Part shown: in pieces, positions 29,300-37,720 of the stretch
Numbering within the stretch: the first letter of the stretch is position 1
Layout of the letters: every line of letters begins with the position of its first letter
The notes under the pieces: generated by a model
Database searches by the model: none
What the model saw: the letters and a program-made list of their open reading frames with translations, nothing else
What the model was told of the DNA's origin: nothing
Origin: CADEDV01 sp964596345
Lineage (GTDB): Bacteria > Bacteroidota > Bacteroidia > Chitinophagales > Chitinophagaceae
Direction: 5' to 3'
DNA: 64,000 nucleotides
Assembly (NCBI GenBank): GCA_964596345.1
Contig: CAZQSZ010000002.1
Span: 1 to 64,000 of the forward strand
Position numbers and translations under genes: made by a program

Positions 29300-29335
29300 C
29301 AGTGATGTACTTGTTAAAAGTGCATCACTGTTTTA
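29300..29335 (+). terminator. Terminator after alpha-2-macroglobulin gene
   Basis: CAGTGATGTACTT pairs with AAGTGCATCACTG over 13 positions (one G-U wobble) around GTTAA, followed by TTTTATT. It separates the macroglobulin gene from the next lipoprotein gene. Confidence 0.85.
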
Positions 29336-29348
29336 TTAATTTTAGGAT

Positions 29349-30074
29349 ATGAAGCAATTAGTAACTGCGATCTTTTGCTGCGTGTTGATAGCTTGTGGTA
29401 AACCCGGAGGTAAAGAGCAGCCTGTGGCTGACGGGACCGATCCCGTAGTTGCAGCAAAGGGTCTACAAAGTAAACTTAACCTGCAGATCAGCAAGTTGGA
29501 GGAAATTGATTCTTCCGGGATGCTGATGTTTCCACTTGCGATGGGGGAGACTGAGAAAAAAGGAAAATCCGAGTATTACAAAGAAGTTCCCTATAATATG
29601 TACTGGAACATTATTTTTTATAACAGTGTAAACGGGCAATCTCATTTATTAAGCGATACGATGAAATTACTGGTCAATGATTTTGGATATAATAACCCGG
29701 AACAAAGGGATAAACTCAAATCAAAGAGTAAACTATTTTTCAACCTGACAGTTGCAGATAATAATGATGACGGCCTGCTGGATGGGGACGATCCTAACTA
29801 TTTGTTTGTAACAGACAAGCAGGGTAAGAACCTGCAACAGGTATCACCATCGGGCTGTGACTTTTTTGACTGGTATGTAGTGGAGAATTCAGATTTGATC
29901 ATTATGCTGGTGCGGGTGGATAGCAACAAGGATCAAAAATTTGATGAGGAGGATGAAAAAGCGGCGTACAGGTTTGATCTTACTGTTGATTCAATTCCCG
30001 CAGAAATAGCGGAGCCTGCATTCAAGGATAAATTACGAAATCTCTATCACCGGGATTGGCAGCGGAAAAAATAA
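29349..30074 (+). CDS. Lipoprotein with EF-hand-like calcium loops
   Basis: 241 aa. The signal peptide ends in a lipobox (LIACG, cysteine at about 17). Two acidic loops match the EF-hand pattern: DNNDDGLLDGDD (about residues 138-149) and DSNKDQKFDEED (about 197-208). No other domain is recognised. It probably binds calcium at the cell surface or in the periplasm, and the partner is unknown. It is flanked by an upstream terminator and a convergent L,D-transpeptidase gene. Confidence 0.75.
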   Translation: MKQLVTAIFCCVLIACGKPGGKEQPVADGTDPVVAAKGLQSKLNLQISKLEEIDSSGMLMFPLAMGETEKKGKSEYYKEVPYNMYWNIIFYNSVNGQSHLLSDTMKLLVNDFGYNNPEQRDKLKSKSKLFFNLTVADNNDDGLLDGDDPNYLFVTDKQGKNLQQVSPSGCDFFDWYVVENSDLIIMLVRVDSNKDQKFDEEDEKAAYRFDLTVDSIPAEIAEPAFKDKLRNLYHRDWQRKK

Positions 30075-30088
30075 TAATCAACCTGTAC

Positions 30089-31714
30089 TTATTTCCCCGG
30101 GTTGTCGATGATCATCTTCGCAAGCCGGCTGTCTCTTTTATAAATATCTTCCCTGAAATTTATTTTACCCTCCCTGTCTACCCAGGAAGTAAAGTACGCA
30201 ATGAATACCGGTACTGATTCTTTTAAAGTGAAGTATTGTTCTTTACCTGCCCGCATGGCTTTATCTATTTTCTCATCGGTCCATTCGGGATAGTTCCGTA
30301 GTAACCATTTTGCCAGGTCCCTGGCTTTGTTAACCCGTATGCATCCATGGCTGAATGCCCTTTTATCCTGTTCAAATAGATTTTTTGCGGGGGTATCGTG
30401 CAGGTAAATATTATAACTATTAGGGAATAGAAATTTCACCAGGCCTAATGCATTGGTTGGCCCCGGTTTTTGACGTACTGAATTTCCATTCCATTCCATA
30501 TTCTGCCGCGCCAGGTAATTGGGATTACGTTTTAAAGCAGGTAAAACCTCTTTCTGTAAAATACTGGCCGGTACATTCCAGTAGGGACTGAACACCACGT
30601 ATTTTAATTCCCCGCTGAATATCACTGTTTCATGAACGGCTTTGCCTACCACTACGTTCATGCTCCACAAAAGAGAATCGTTATGATAAGCATGCAAACT
30701 GAATTCCGGGATATTTACAGCAAGATAATCTCCCTGGGGTTGTTCAGGCAGCCAGCGGCAGCGTTCCATATTCACAATGATCTGTTCAATCCGTTTGCTG
30801 ATCGGATAGTTGATCTCTTTAAAAAAATTAACACCAATAATGCCATCCTGTTTCAATCCGAGTCTTTTTTGAAAAGCTTTGATTCCTTCAACAAGGGCTT
30901 CATCATACAAGGGACTGTTATCAGCTGTTTCGATATCACCCAGCAGGAATAAACGTTCCCGTATCTGTGAAATAACCAGTGAGGAATCACCGGGCTCATA
31001 TTTCTTTTTACCAGCTGCTATTGCTTCCCAGCCATTTTTTGTTTCTATATCCCTGTATTTTTTAAGGTATTTTTTTAATAGGCCATACTGCCGGTATACA
31101 GGGTCATCAGCTATAAAAGCAGTGCCATCTTTTAACAGGGAATCCATCAGCTGTACTAAATTGACCTGCCTGCGGGGAAGGTTCCAGTCGAGAGCCTTAC
31201 TGTTCTTTTCACTTAACCCCTGCCAGGCAATCTTCGCATAGGCAAAATATTGGGCAGTCAGCATCAATTCGGTTGCAGCATCGGGTATTTTGATATTATC
31301 GATATGCTGTAAACTATCCATCGTCACACGAAATGAATCCCGGTAGGGCATTTTATCCGGCAGACCATCATCGCTGATATTCATGATGCGGTTAAAAAGA
31401 TTTCCGGCCTGTTCGATCAGTCCGTTCTTATCATACCAGGCATACGCATATTCTCTTTTACTATAAAAAATTTCCAGTTCTTTTTTGAAAGGAGAGAAAG
31501 CCGGGTAATGTTGGATAAATGCGGGAAGTAACGTACTGTCAAAATGCAGTTGCGTCTGGTCACTGAATCCTCCCGGTATGGAAATATCGATTACTTCTTT
31601 TCTTTTGGCAGTGCTGTCAGCCGGTTGTTGACCATTGGAGGAGGCTCCACCGCAACTATCAAACAAGAGGATCACCAGGTATCCCCCGATCAAAAATTTA
31701 CATCCGTTCAGCAT
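30089..31714 (-). CDS. L,D-transpeptidase (YcbB-like) lipoprotein
   Basis: 541 aa. A lipoprotein-type signal ends at Cys21 (VILLFDSC). A helical N-terminal scaffold is followed by a peptidoglycan-binding domain (YDEALVEGIKAFQKRLGLKQ). The YkuD catalytic domain has the nucleophile motif SHGCIRVNKA. The large size and insertion resemble YcbB/LdtD, which forms 3-3 crosslinks in peptidoglycan or attaches proteins to it. It appears monocistronic. Confidence 0.92.
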   Translation of the reverse strand: MLNGCKFLIGGYLVILLFDSCGGASSNGQQPADSTAKRKEVIDISIPGGFSDQTQLHFDSTLLPAFIQHYPAFSPFKKELEIFYSKREYAYAWYDKNGLIEQAGNLFNRIMNISDDGLPDKMPYRDSFRVTMDSLQHIDNIKIPDAATELMLTAQYFAYAKIAWQGLSEKNSKALDWNLPRRQVNLVQLMDSLLKDGTAFIADDPVYRQYGLLKKYLKKYRDIETKNGWEAIAAGKKKYEPGDSSLVISQIRERLFLLGDIETADNSPLYDEALVEGIKAFQKRLGLKQDGIIGVNFFKEINYPISKRIEQIIVNMERCRWLPEQPQGDYLAVNIPEFSLHAYHNDSLLWSMNVVVGKAVHETVIFSGELKYVVFSPYWNVPASILQKEVLPALKRNPNYLARQNMEWNGNSVRQKPGPTNALGLVKFLFPNSYNIYLHDTPAKNLFEQDKRAFSHGCIRVNKARDLAKWLLRNYPEWTDEKIDKAMRAGKEQYFTLKESVPVFIAYFTSWVDREGKINFREDIYKRDSRLAKMIIDNPGK

Positions 31715-31763
31715 TGGTTCTTAAGTTAACCATAAAATTAGTTACAGTTTGTAAGGGCAGTAA

Positions 31764-31795
31764 ATAAAAAATCCTCCCAGTGCTGAGAGGATTTT
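31764..31795 (-). terminator. Terminator of the RRM protein gene
   Basis: On the minus strand, AAAATCCTC pairs with GAGGATTTT, with an inner CAG/CTG stem, followed by a run of T. It lies about 25 bases downstream of the RRM gene stop. Confidence 0.85.
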
Positions 31796-31818
31796 AAACG
31801 ACTTTATTTCAGTTACGA

Positions 31819-32211
31819 TTAATAATCGTTGCCGTAACCACCGCGGTCACGATTGTAACCGCCGCCGCCGCCTTTTTTGAAGCCGCCGCCGCCGCCACCT
31901 TTGTAGCCGCCGCCACCGCCGCCGTTACCGAAGCTTCTTTTCTTGAAGCCGCCGCCGCCGCCACCTTCAGGTTTTGGACGACTTTCGTTAACAACGATGT
32001 TACGACCGTCAACTTCAGTACCATTCAAAGCTGCGATTGCTGCTTGTGCCTGGTCATCATTGGCCATTTCAACAAAGCCAAAGCCTTTGCTGCGGTTAGT
32101 GAATTTGTCAAGAACGATCTTGGCTGATACTACTTCACCATGAGAGGCGAAAAGGTTAGAGAGGTCCTGGTCTTTCAGGTTCCAACTCAGGTTTCCTACG
32201 TAAATGTTCAT
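31819..32211 (-). CDS. Glycine-rich RRM RNA-binding protein
   Basis: 130 aa. A single RNA recognition motif fills residues 1-78, with RNP2 IYVGNL (3-8) and RNP1 SKGFGFVEM (41-49). The aromatic residues that stack on RNA are present. Residues 79-130 are a low-complexity tail of glycine runs broken by lysine, arginine, phenylalanine and tyrosine, ending RDRGGYGNDY. Bacterial proteins of this shape are often cold-induced RNA chaperones. The spacer upstream to the next gene is about 250 bases, so a long leader that could fold is possible. The gene has its own terminator. Confidence 0.92.
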   Translation of the reverse strand: MNIYVGNLSWNLKDQDLSNLFASHGEVVSAKIVLDKFTNRSKGFGFVEMANDDQAQAAIAALNGTEVDGRNIVVNESRPKPEGGGGGGFKKRSFGNGGGGGGYKGGGGGGFKKGGGGGYNRDRGGYGNDY

Positions 32212-32420
32212 TTTACTGAATTTTTATAAAAACAAATAAGTGCCAACAGTAAACAGTAACCGATGAACATTCACAGGACTGTGAGAAACGTTCAGGACTT
32301 GTGAAACTGAAAGAACACCAAAACAAGACAAAATAACGGATTTTTTTTTGAGATATTACCAAATTATTCAGGATGACCTTTCTTCAAACGTCAACTGCTT
32401 GATTTTTAATACCTAAAATG

Positions 32421-32448
32421 AAAAAGCCCCTCAGTTTGAGGGGCTTTA
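32421..32448 (-). terminator. Terminator of the rpsF-rpsR-rplI operon
   Basis: GCCCCTC and GAGGGGC pair over 7 bp around a 5-base loop, followed on the minus strand by TTTTT. It lies 20 bases downstream of the rplI stop. Confidence 0.9.
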
Positions 32449-32466
32449 GTATCTCCAGGTGGAAGC

Positions 32467-32913
32467 TTATTCAGCTACCACTTCAAATTCAACTTCTGTG
32501 GAATGACCATTACCGAAATCGATAGTAGCTTTGTAAGTACCAAGTTCCTTCACTTCATCCACAATATTGATCTTGCGGCGATCAATATCGTATCCTCTTT
32601 GCTCACGGATCGCACGGCTCAGTTGCAATGATGTTACGCTACCGAAGATCTTACCACTTGTACCTGTTTTAGCACCCAGTTTCAGCGGTCCTTCTTTCAG
32701 TTTGGCAATAACACTGTTGATCTCAGCCAGCATCTTGTCTTCTTTCTTCTTCACCTGCTTCAGTCTTTCTTCCAGTTGTTTTTTGTTGCTGGGGCTGTTT
32801 TCAACAGCCAGTTGGCGGGGCAATAAAAAGTTACGGGCATAGCCGTTCTTTACTTTTACCACCTCGTTCACGCCACCGAGATTATCTACATCTTTAATTA
32901 AGATTACTTCCAT
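32467..32913 (-). CDS. rplI: 50S ribosomal protein L9
   Basis: 148 aa, the normal length, from the ATG at 32913 (MEVILIKDVDNLGG). A longer frame starting at 32982 adds 23 residues and runs into a palindromic array, so it is rejected. It has the typical N-terminal RNA-binding domain (KNGYARNFLLPRQLAV), central helix and C-terminal domain. It is the third gene of the rpsF-rpsR-rplI operon. Confidence 0.97.
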   Translation of the reverse strand: MEVILIKDVDNLGGVNEVVKVKNGYARNFLLPRQLAVENSPSNKKQLEERLKQVKKKEDKMLAEINSVIAKLKEGPLKLGAKTGTSGKIFGSVTSLQLSRAIREQRGYDIDRRKINIVDEVKELGTYKATIDFGNGHSTEVEFEVVAE

Positions 32914-32966
32914 TGTTTTCTTTTTGTTCCCTTCCCAGTTCCTTTCTTTGAAACTGTCTCCAGGTT

Positions 32967-33004
32967 GTTGACATGTTAACAAGTTAACGTGTTAACTTGT
33001 CAAC
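32967..33004. repeat. 8-bp-period palindromic array between rpsR and rplI
   Basis: Five hexamers, GTTGAC, GTTAAC, GTTAAC, GTTAAC and GTCAAC, are spaced exactly 8 bases apart with two-base spacers. The whole array is nearly symmetrical: the outer 14-base arms pair at 13 of 14 positions around a 10-base loop. In the ribosomal-protein transcript it would form a long hairpin upstream of rplI. It could modulate L9 expression, act as a processing site, or be a dispersed intergenic repeat. Confidence 0.8.
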
Positions 33005-33031
33005 CCGGGTTAGGGTTGGTTTAAAAAAAGT

Positions 33032-33295
33032 CTATTTTAAAAGATCTGTTACGTAAGGCAATAACGCCATCTGACGGGCTTTTTTCACCGCATCAGAAAC
33101 TTTGCGCTGAAATTTCAGGCTGTTTCCGCTGAGGCGGCGTGGTAATAATTTACCCTGCTCGTTCAGGAATTTTTTCAGGAACTCCACATCTTTATAATCG
33201 ATGTAACGGATGCCATATTTTTTGAAGCGGCAGAATTTCTTAACTCGCTTATCGCTTTTAATGGCGGTCAGGTATTTGATTTCGTTCTTTGCCAT
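33032..33295 (-). CDS. rpsR: 30S ribosomal protein S18
   Basis: 87 aa with the conserved core KFCRFKKYGIRYIDYKD and the C-terminal LPRRLSGNSLKFQRKVSDAVKKAR segment broken around residue 53. It partners S6 on the small subunit. It lies four bases after rpsF in the same operon. Confidence 0.97.
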   Translation of the reverse strand: MAKNEIKYLTAIKSDKRVKKFCRFKKYGIRYIDYKDVEFLKKFLNEQGKLLPRRLSGNSLKFQRKVSDAVKKARQMALLPYVTDLLK

Positions 33296-33299
33296 GGTA

Positions 33300-33656
33300 T
33301 TAAGCCTCCACTACTTTTTCGGTTCCTGTTTTAGCGCCACTTCTCTTTTTCGCATTATACTCGACGGCGTATTTATCGAGTTTAGTGCATAAATGACGGA
33401 GCACAGCTTCGTCACGCAGAAGCTGGATCTTCAGCTTCTCATTGAAGTCGGATGACGCACTGTATTCCAGTACCCAGTACAAGCCTGTGGTTTTCTTCTG
33501 GATCGGGTACGCCAGTGATTTCAATCCCCATGCATTTTCTGCCACTACACTGCCACCATTACTGGTAACCATAGAAGCATACTTTTTTTGCTCAGCTTTG
33601 AATTCTTCATCACTGAGAACAGGGGTAAAAATCACCATCAATTCGTAATTGTTCAT
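33300..33656 (-). CDS. rpsF: 30S ribosomal protein S6
   Basis: 118 aa, starting MNNYELMVIFTPVLSDEE, with the RNP-like fold of S6. The C-terminal tail is lysine- and glutamate-rich. It is the first gene of the S6-S18-L9 operon. A purine-rich AAAAAAGG precedes the ATG and could help initiation. Confidence 0.97.
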   Translation of the reverse strand: MNNYELMVIFTPVLSDEEFKAEQKKYASMVTSNGGSVVAENAWGLKSLAYPIQKKTTGLYWVLEYSASSDFNEKLKIQLLRDEAVLRHLCTKLDKYAVEYNAKKRSGAKTGTEKVVEA

Positions 33657-33758
33657 TTTACCTTTTTTGTGTTTAAATAATTCGGTTTATCCCACTGGAC
33701 ATTCCCTGCAAAGAGCGGAGAAAGAATCTGCGAACACAGATTTGGGGCGGCAAAGATA
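33657..33758 (-). promoter_or_regulatory. Promoter -7 box and leader of the rpsF operon
   Basis: TATCTTTG at 33758-33751 (minus strand) is a perfect TAnnTTTG -7 box, though no clear TTTG lies 19 bases upstream. It predicts a leader of about 90 bases containing a hairpin, AATCTG-TGTTCG-CAGATT, at 33743-33726. S6/S18 operons in several phyla carry an autoregulatory leader RNA, but I cannot identify its conserved core here. Confidence 0.45.
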
Positions 33759-33879
33759 GGGATTGACAGGCAGAAAAGGGAGCTGCTCAAAAGGTTTTTT
33801 ATGCTATTGCCGGAAGTAGTCTTTTTCTATACGTAATGGGAGCTGTTACTAACCTTAACTCTTTGGTTTACATTGAATC

Positions 33880-34938
33880 TTAAAACCCTTTCAGCCCGGT
33901 TTGCACTGTTTTCAAAAATACCAGGTAAGTGGGGAAGTGGTCACTATAACCCCCACGGTAGCTGTTTCCGTCCCAGGTCCGCATCGGGTAGCCTTTGTAG
34001 CGACCCTTGTTTTCCACCATAAACTCCCGCTGGAAGATATGTTGCTGGTAAAAAAAGAATCCAGCCTGTTCTTTATTAAGAAAGGGCTGAGAAATGATGA
34101 TCTGGTCAAAAAGTCCCCAGGCGTCCTGGTAAGCCAGGGTGCCTATTCCTTTTCTGTATAATTCCGTCCAGGGATTGAATAAGCCCCCGGGACGAACATC
34201 TTTTTGTTTGCCTTTTGCACCAAGGATACTGGCCACACTCTCATTGATCGGGTCATCGTTCAGGTCACCCATCACAATTATTCTTGCGTTGGGTTCCAGT
34301 TTGGCAATCGAATCAATATGCTGTTTACAAACGGCGGCGGCGGCTTGCCGGGCAGGAGCACTGCGTTGTTCACCGCCACTGCGACTCGGCCAGTGGTTCA
34401 CATAAATATGCACGGTTTCGCCATCCAGTTTCCCTTTCACCCATAAAATATCACGGGTAAAATAGGCGTCTTTTGAACCGCCGGGCAACTGGACAAATAG
34501 TTTGTCACTGGCATCAACTGTAAAATATTTGGGATTGTACAACAGGCCGACATCCACTCCGCGGATATCCCTTGAGTCATAATGAACGATCTTGTAATTT
34601 CTTTTCTCCAGCAACTTATGATGGACCAGGTCTTTTAATACCGTATCATTTTCCACTTCAGCAACACCCAGTATGGCCGGGCCATCTGCACTGACTTCTT
34701 TCCCGATCTGTGATATAACAGTAGCCAGCTTATTTAATTTGTCCATATAGACCGGGGTATTATAATTCCGGACCCCGGTGGGTAAAAATTCCTCATCATT
34801 GGTGATCGGGTTGTCTACCGTGTCATATAGATTTTCAAGATTATAGAAGCTGATAACAGCAGTTTTATAATCCTTTTTTTGTGCAGCAGAAAAAAGACAG
34901 GAAGCCAGCAAAAAAGACAAGTAGAAAATTTTCTTCAT
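33880..34938 (-). CDS. Secreted endonuclease/exonuclease/phosphatase (EEP) enzyme
   Basis: 352 aa with an N-terminal signal peptide (MKKIFYLSFLLASCLFSAAQ). The EEP (DNase I-like) fold is complete: FYNLENLYD, GVAEVEND, YVNHWPSRSGG, MGDLNDDP and a final SDHFPTY. These supply the metal ligand Glu and the catalytic His and Asp residues. The family cleaves phosphodiester or phosphomonoester bonds in nucleic acids, lipids or sugar phosphates. There is no type IX sorting domain, unlike the second EEP gene at 44146. It is divergent from the TonB-dependent receptor, with facing promoters in the 159-base gap. Confidence 0.88.
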   Translation of the reverse strand: MKKIFYLSFLLASCLFSAAQKKDYKTAVISFYNLENLYDTVDNPITNDEEFLPTGVRNYNTPVYMDKLNKLATVISQIGKEVSADGPAILGVAEVENDTVLKDLVHHKLLEKRNYKIVHYDSRDIRGVDVGLLYNPKYFTVDASDKLFVQLPGGSKDAYFTRDILWVKGKLDGETVHIYVNHWPSRSGGEQRSAPARQAAAAVCKQHIDSIAKLEPNARIIVMGDLNDDPINESVASILGAKGKQKDVRPGGLFNPWTELYRKGIGTLAYQDAWGLFDQIIISQPFLNKEQAGFFFYQQHIFQREFMVENKGRYKGYPMRTWDGNSYRGGYSDHFPTYLVFLKTVQTGLKGF

Positions 34939-34962
34939 ATCCTATGATTAAAATCAGGGACG

Positions 34963-34970
34963 CAAACATA
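34963..34970 (-). promoter_or_regulatory. Promoter -7 box of the EEP gene
   Basis: TATGTTTG on the minus strand is a perfect TAnnTTTG match, 25 bases before the ATG. The expected TTTG 19 bases upstream is degenerate (TTAT). Confidence 0.5.
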
Positions 34971-35066
34971 CTGAAACAATAGAAGCTAAATAATGATAAA
35001 AAGATGCTTCCCGGTTAATAAAATATTATGTGTCTAACTTTTTAAAAAGGTACGGCTTACACTTGT

Positions 35067-35074
35067 TAATTTTG
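35067..35074 (+). promoter_or_regulatory. Promoter -7 box of the TonB-dependent receptor operon
   Basis: TAATTTTG is a perfect TAnnTTTG -7 box, 23 bases before the receptor start. The -33 region is only T-rich. Together with the opposing box at 34963 it forms a divergent promoter pair. Confidence 0.5.
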
Positions 35075-35097
35075 CCGCCTCGAAAAAAACTATTTGC

Positions 35098-37689
35098 ATG
35101 CTAAAATCAAGACTGCTGCTGCTCCTTCTTCTAGCCGGACCGGTGGCCATGGCACAAGTTGATTCCACCCTTAAAAAAGATTCAGTTGTAGTGGATGAAC
35201 TGAAGGATGCGGTACTGGATAATATTCCTACCGTGTCACTTGACGATAATGACCTGGGCGATGGGGGGAACCAGAATATATCTTCCCTGCTTACTGCCGG
35301 TAGAGATCCTTTCTACTCGGCAGCTTCGTTTAACTTCAGTGCAGTTCGTTTTCGTATCCGCGGGTATGATAACGATCATTTCAGCACTTATATGAATGGT
35401 ATCCCGATGGATAACCTGGACAATGGGTTCACTCCATTTGGCCTGTGGGGCGGGTTGAATGATGTGATGCGCAACCGGGATAATGTGTGGGGGCTTCGTA
35501 ATAATACGTTTGCGTTCGGTGATATTGGCGGTAACACAAATATTGATTCCCGTGCCAGCCGTCAGCGGGCACAGACCAGCATCAGTTATGCTGCATCTAA
35601 CCGAAATTATAATAACCGGATCATGCTGACCCATTCAACAGGCGTCAGCAAAAAGGGATGGGCTTTTACCCTGAGTGGTAGTCGCCGCTGGGCCGATGAA
35701 GGCTATGTGCCGGGAACTTATTATAATGGGTGGGGCTATTTTGCTGCGGTGGATAAGCGTATCGGGCAAAATCACCTGCTTTCTTTCACAGCCTTTGGTG
35801 CACCAACAGAAAACGGCAGGCAGGGTGCTGCGGTGCAGGAGATGATTGACCTGGCAGGTACAAATTTCTACAACCCCAACTGGGGCTACCAGAATGGAAA
35901 GAAAAGAAATGCCAGCGTTGGTAAAACACACCAGCCTGTATTTATCCTTTCTCATGATTTCCGGTTGAATAATAATACAACCATTACTACTGCTGCCGGC
36001 TATTCATTTGGCGACAGGAGTGTAACGGCGCTGGACTGGTATAATGCTGCTGATCCACGGCCGGATTATTACCGTTATTTACCCAGCTATACTTCCACCT
36101 GGGCCAGCACACCCGATGCAGCGCAAGGGGCACAGTTATATGATCTGATGAAGAATGATATCAATTACCGCCAGATCAACTGGCAGAACCTGTATAATGT
36201 GAACAGGGCCAGTTTTTCCACCATCAATAATGCAAACGGCATTCCCGGTAACACTGTTAGTGGAAGACGTTCCCGTTATATCATTGAAGAAAGGATCATT
36301 AACACACAGCGGCTGAACCTGAATTCTGTGATCAATACAAAATTTGGAGATCATATCGAATTTACGGGCGGTGCTTCTTACCAGGTACAGAATAATCATT
36401 ATTATAAAGAAGTGAACGATTTGCTGGGCGGGGAATTTTATGTGAATGTGAATCAGTTTGCAGAGAGAGATTATCCTACCGACAATAATGCGATCCAGTT
36501 TGACCTGGACCATCCCAACCGTATCTTATCCCAGGGGGATAAATTCGGCTATGATTATAATATCAATATCAGCCGTGCTTCAGGCTGGGCCCAGGGTGTT
36601 TTTAAATTCACAAAAGTTGATTTCTTTCTGGCTGGTCAATACACATTCACTTCTTTCCACCGGGATGGAAATGTAAAGAATGGTTTGTTTCCCAACGATT
36701 CTTATGGAAAGGGAACAACCAACGAATTCCATAATTATGCAGCCAAAGCCGGTGTAACTTATAAGATTGATGGCCGTAACTATGTTTTTGTAAATGGTTC
36801 TTACCTCACAAGATCACCGTACTTTGAGAATGTGTATGTTTCTCCCAGAACCCGCAATGCACAACAGGGCACTGTGGAAAGCGAAACCATACAAACTGTG
36901 GAAGGTGGTTATATCATGAACGCACCCAAGTTCAAGATCAGGGTGGGTGGTTATTATACCCGTTTCCAGGATGGTATGGATGTAATGTCTTTCTATCACG
37001 ATGCGTACCAGAATTTCGTAAACTATGCGATCAATGGCATTGATAAATTACATTTTGGTGGCGAGTTTGGTATTGAAGCGAAAGTGACACCCACTATTAC
37101 TGTGAATGCAGCAGCTGCACTCGGCCGTTACTATTACGACAGCAAGCAACACGCAACGATCACCGTTGATAACAGCGCTTCCGTACTGGGCGAGCAGATC
37201 ATCTATGCAGAAAATTTCAGGGTGCCCTCCACACCGCAGGAAGCGTATAGCCTCGGGGTAACTTACCGTTCTCCTAAGTTCTGGTTTGTGAGTTTGACCG
37301 GGAATTATTTCGACCAGTCCTGGCTAAGCTTTAACCCGTTGCGCCGCACTTATGATGCATTGAAATTTGTAGACTATAATAGCGATAAGTATCACCAGAT
37401 ATTTGACCAGACCAAATTTGATGCACAATACACCCTGGATTTTTTTGGTGGCTATTCCTGGAAATTACCAAAGGATTTCGAGATCAATCACAAACCCACT
37501 TTCATTGCATTTAACCTTGGGGTAAATAATATTCTGAATACAAAAGATATTATCACCGGTGGTTTCGAGCAATTGCGGTATGATGCACAGACAGCTTCCA
37601 GTGATCCGGTAAGTACAGGCAAATTCCCCCCCAGGCTTTACTATGCTTACGGGCTGAACTTCTTTGCCAGTGCAACCCTCCGGTTTTAA
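35098..37689 (+). CDS. TonB-dependent outer-membrane receptor
   Basis: 863 aa. A signal peptide (MLKSRLLLLLLLAGPVAMAQ) is followed by a short acidic linker. The plug domain starts near residue 45 (SSLLTAGRDPFYSAASFNFSA and RIRGYDNDHFSTYMNGIPMD), and the 22-strand barrel ends in phenylalanine (SATLRF). There is no carboxypeptidase-like N-terminal extension, so this is not a typical SusC. No SusD partner is present. The next two genes encode DUF5689 lipoproteins in the same operon, which probably act as the surface subunit. The substrate is not shown directly; the flanking EEP enzymes suggest nucleic acid or another phosphodiester. Confidence 0.9.
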   Translation: MLKSRLLLLLLLAGPVAMAQVDSTLKKDSVVVDELKDAVLDNIPTVSLDDNDLGDGGNQNISSLLTAGRDPFYSAASFNFSAVRFRIRGYDNDHFSTYMNGIPMDNLDNGFTPFGLWGGLNDVMRNRDNVWGLRNNTFAFGDIGGNTNIDSRASRQRAQTSISYAASNRNYNNRIMLTHSTGVSKKGWAFTLSGSRRWADEGYVPGTYYNGWGYFAAVDKRIGQNHLLSFTAFGAPTENGRQGAAVQEMIDLAGTNFYNPNWGYQNGKKRNASVGKTHQPVFILSHDFRLNNNTTITTAAGYSFGDRSVTALDWYNAADPRPDYYRYLPSYTSTWASTPDAAQGAQLYDLMKNDINYRQINWQNLYNVNRASFSTINNANGIPGNTVSGRRSRYIIEERIINTQRLNLNSVINTKFGDHIEFTGGASYQVQNNHYYKEVNDLLGGEFYVNVNQFAERDYPTDNNAIQFDLDHPNRILSQGDKFGYDYNINISRASGWAQGVFKFTKVDFFLAGQYTFTSFHRDGNVKNGLFPNDSYGKGTTNEFHNYAAKAGVTYKIDGRNYVFVNGSYLTRSPYFENVYVSPRTRNAQQGTVESETIQTVEGGYIMNAPKFKIRVGGYYTRFQDGMDVMSFYHDAYQNFVNYAINGIDKLHFGGEFGIEAKVTPTITVNAAAALGRYYYDSKQHATITVDNSASVLGEQIIYAENFRVPSTPQEAYSLGVTYRSPKFWFVSLTGNYFDQSWLSFNPLRRTYDALKFVDYNSDKYHQIFDQTKFDAQYTLDFFGGYSWKLPKDFEINHKPTFIAFNLGVNNILNTKDIITGGFEQLRYDAQTASSDPVSTGKFPPRLYYAYGLNFFASATLRF

Positions 37690-37720
37690 TAAAATTATTG
37701 AGCGTTATAAAACTACATGT

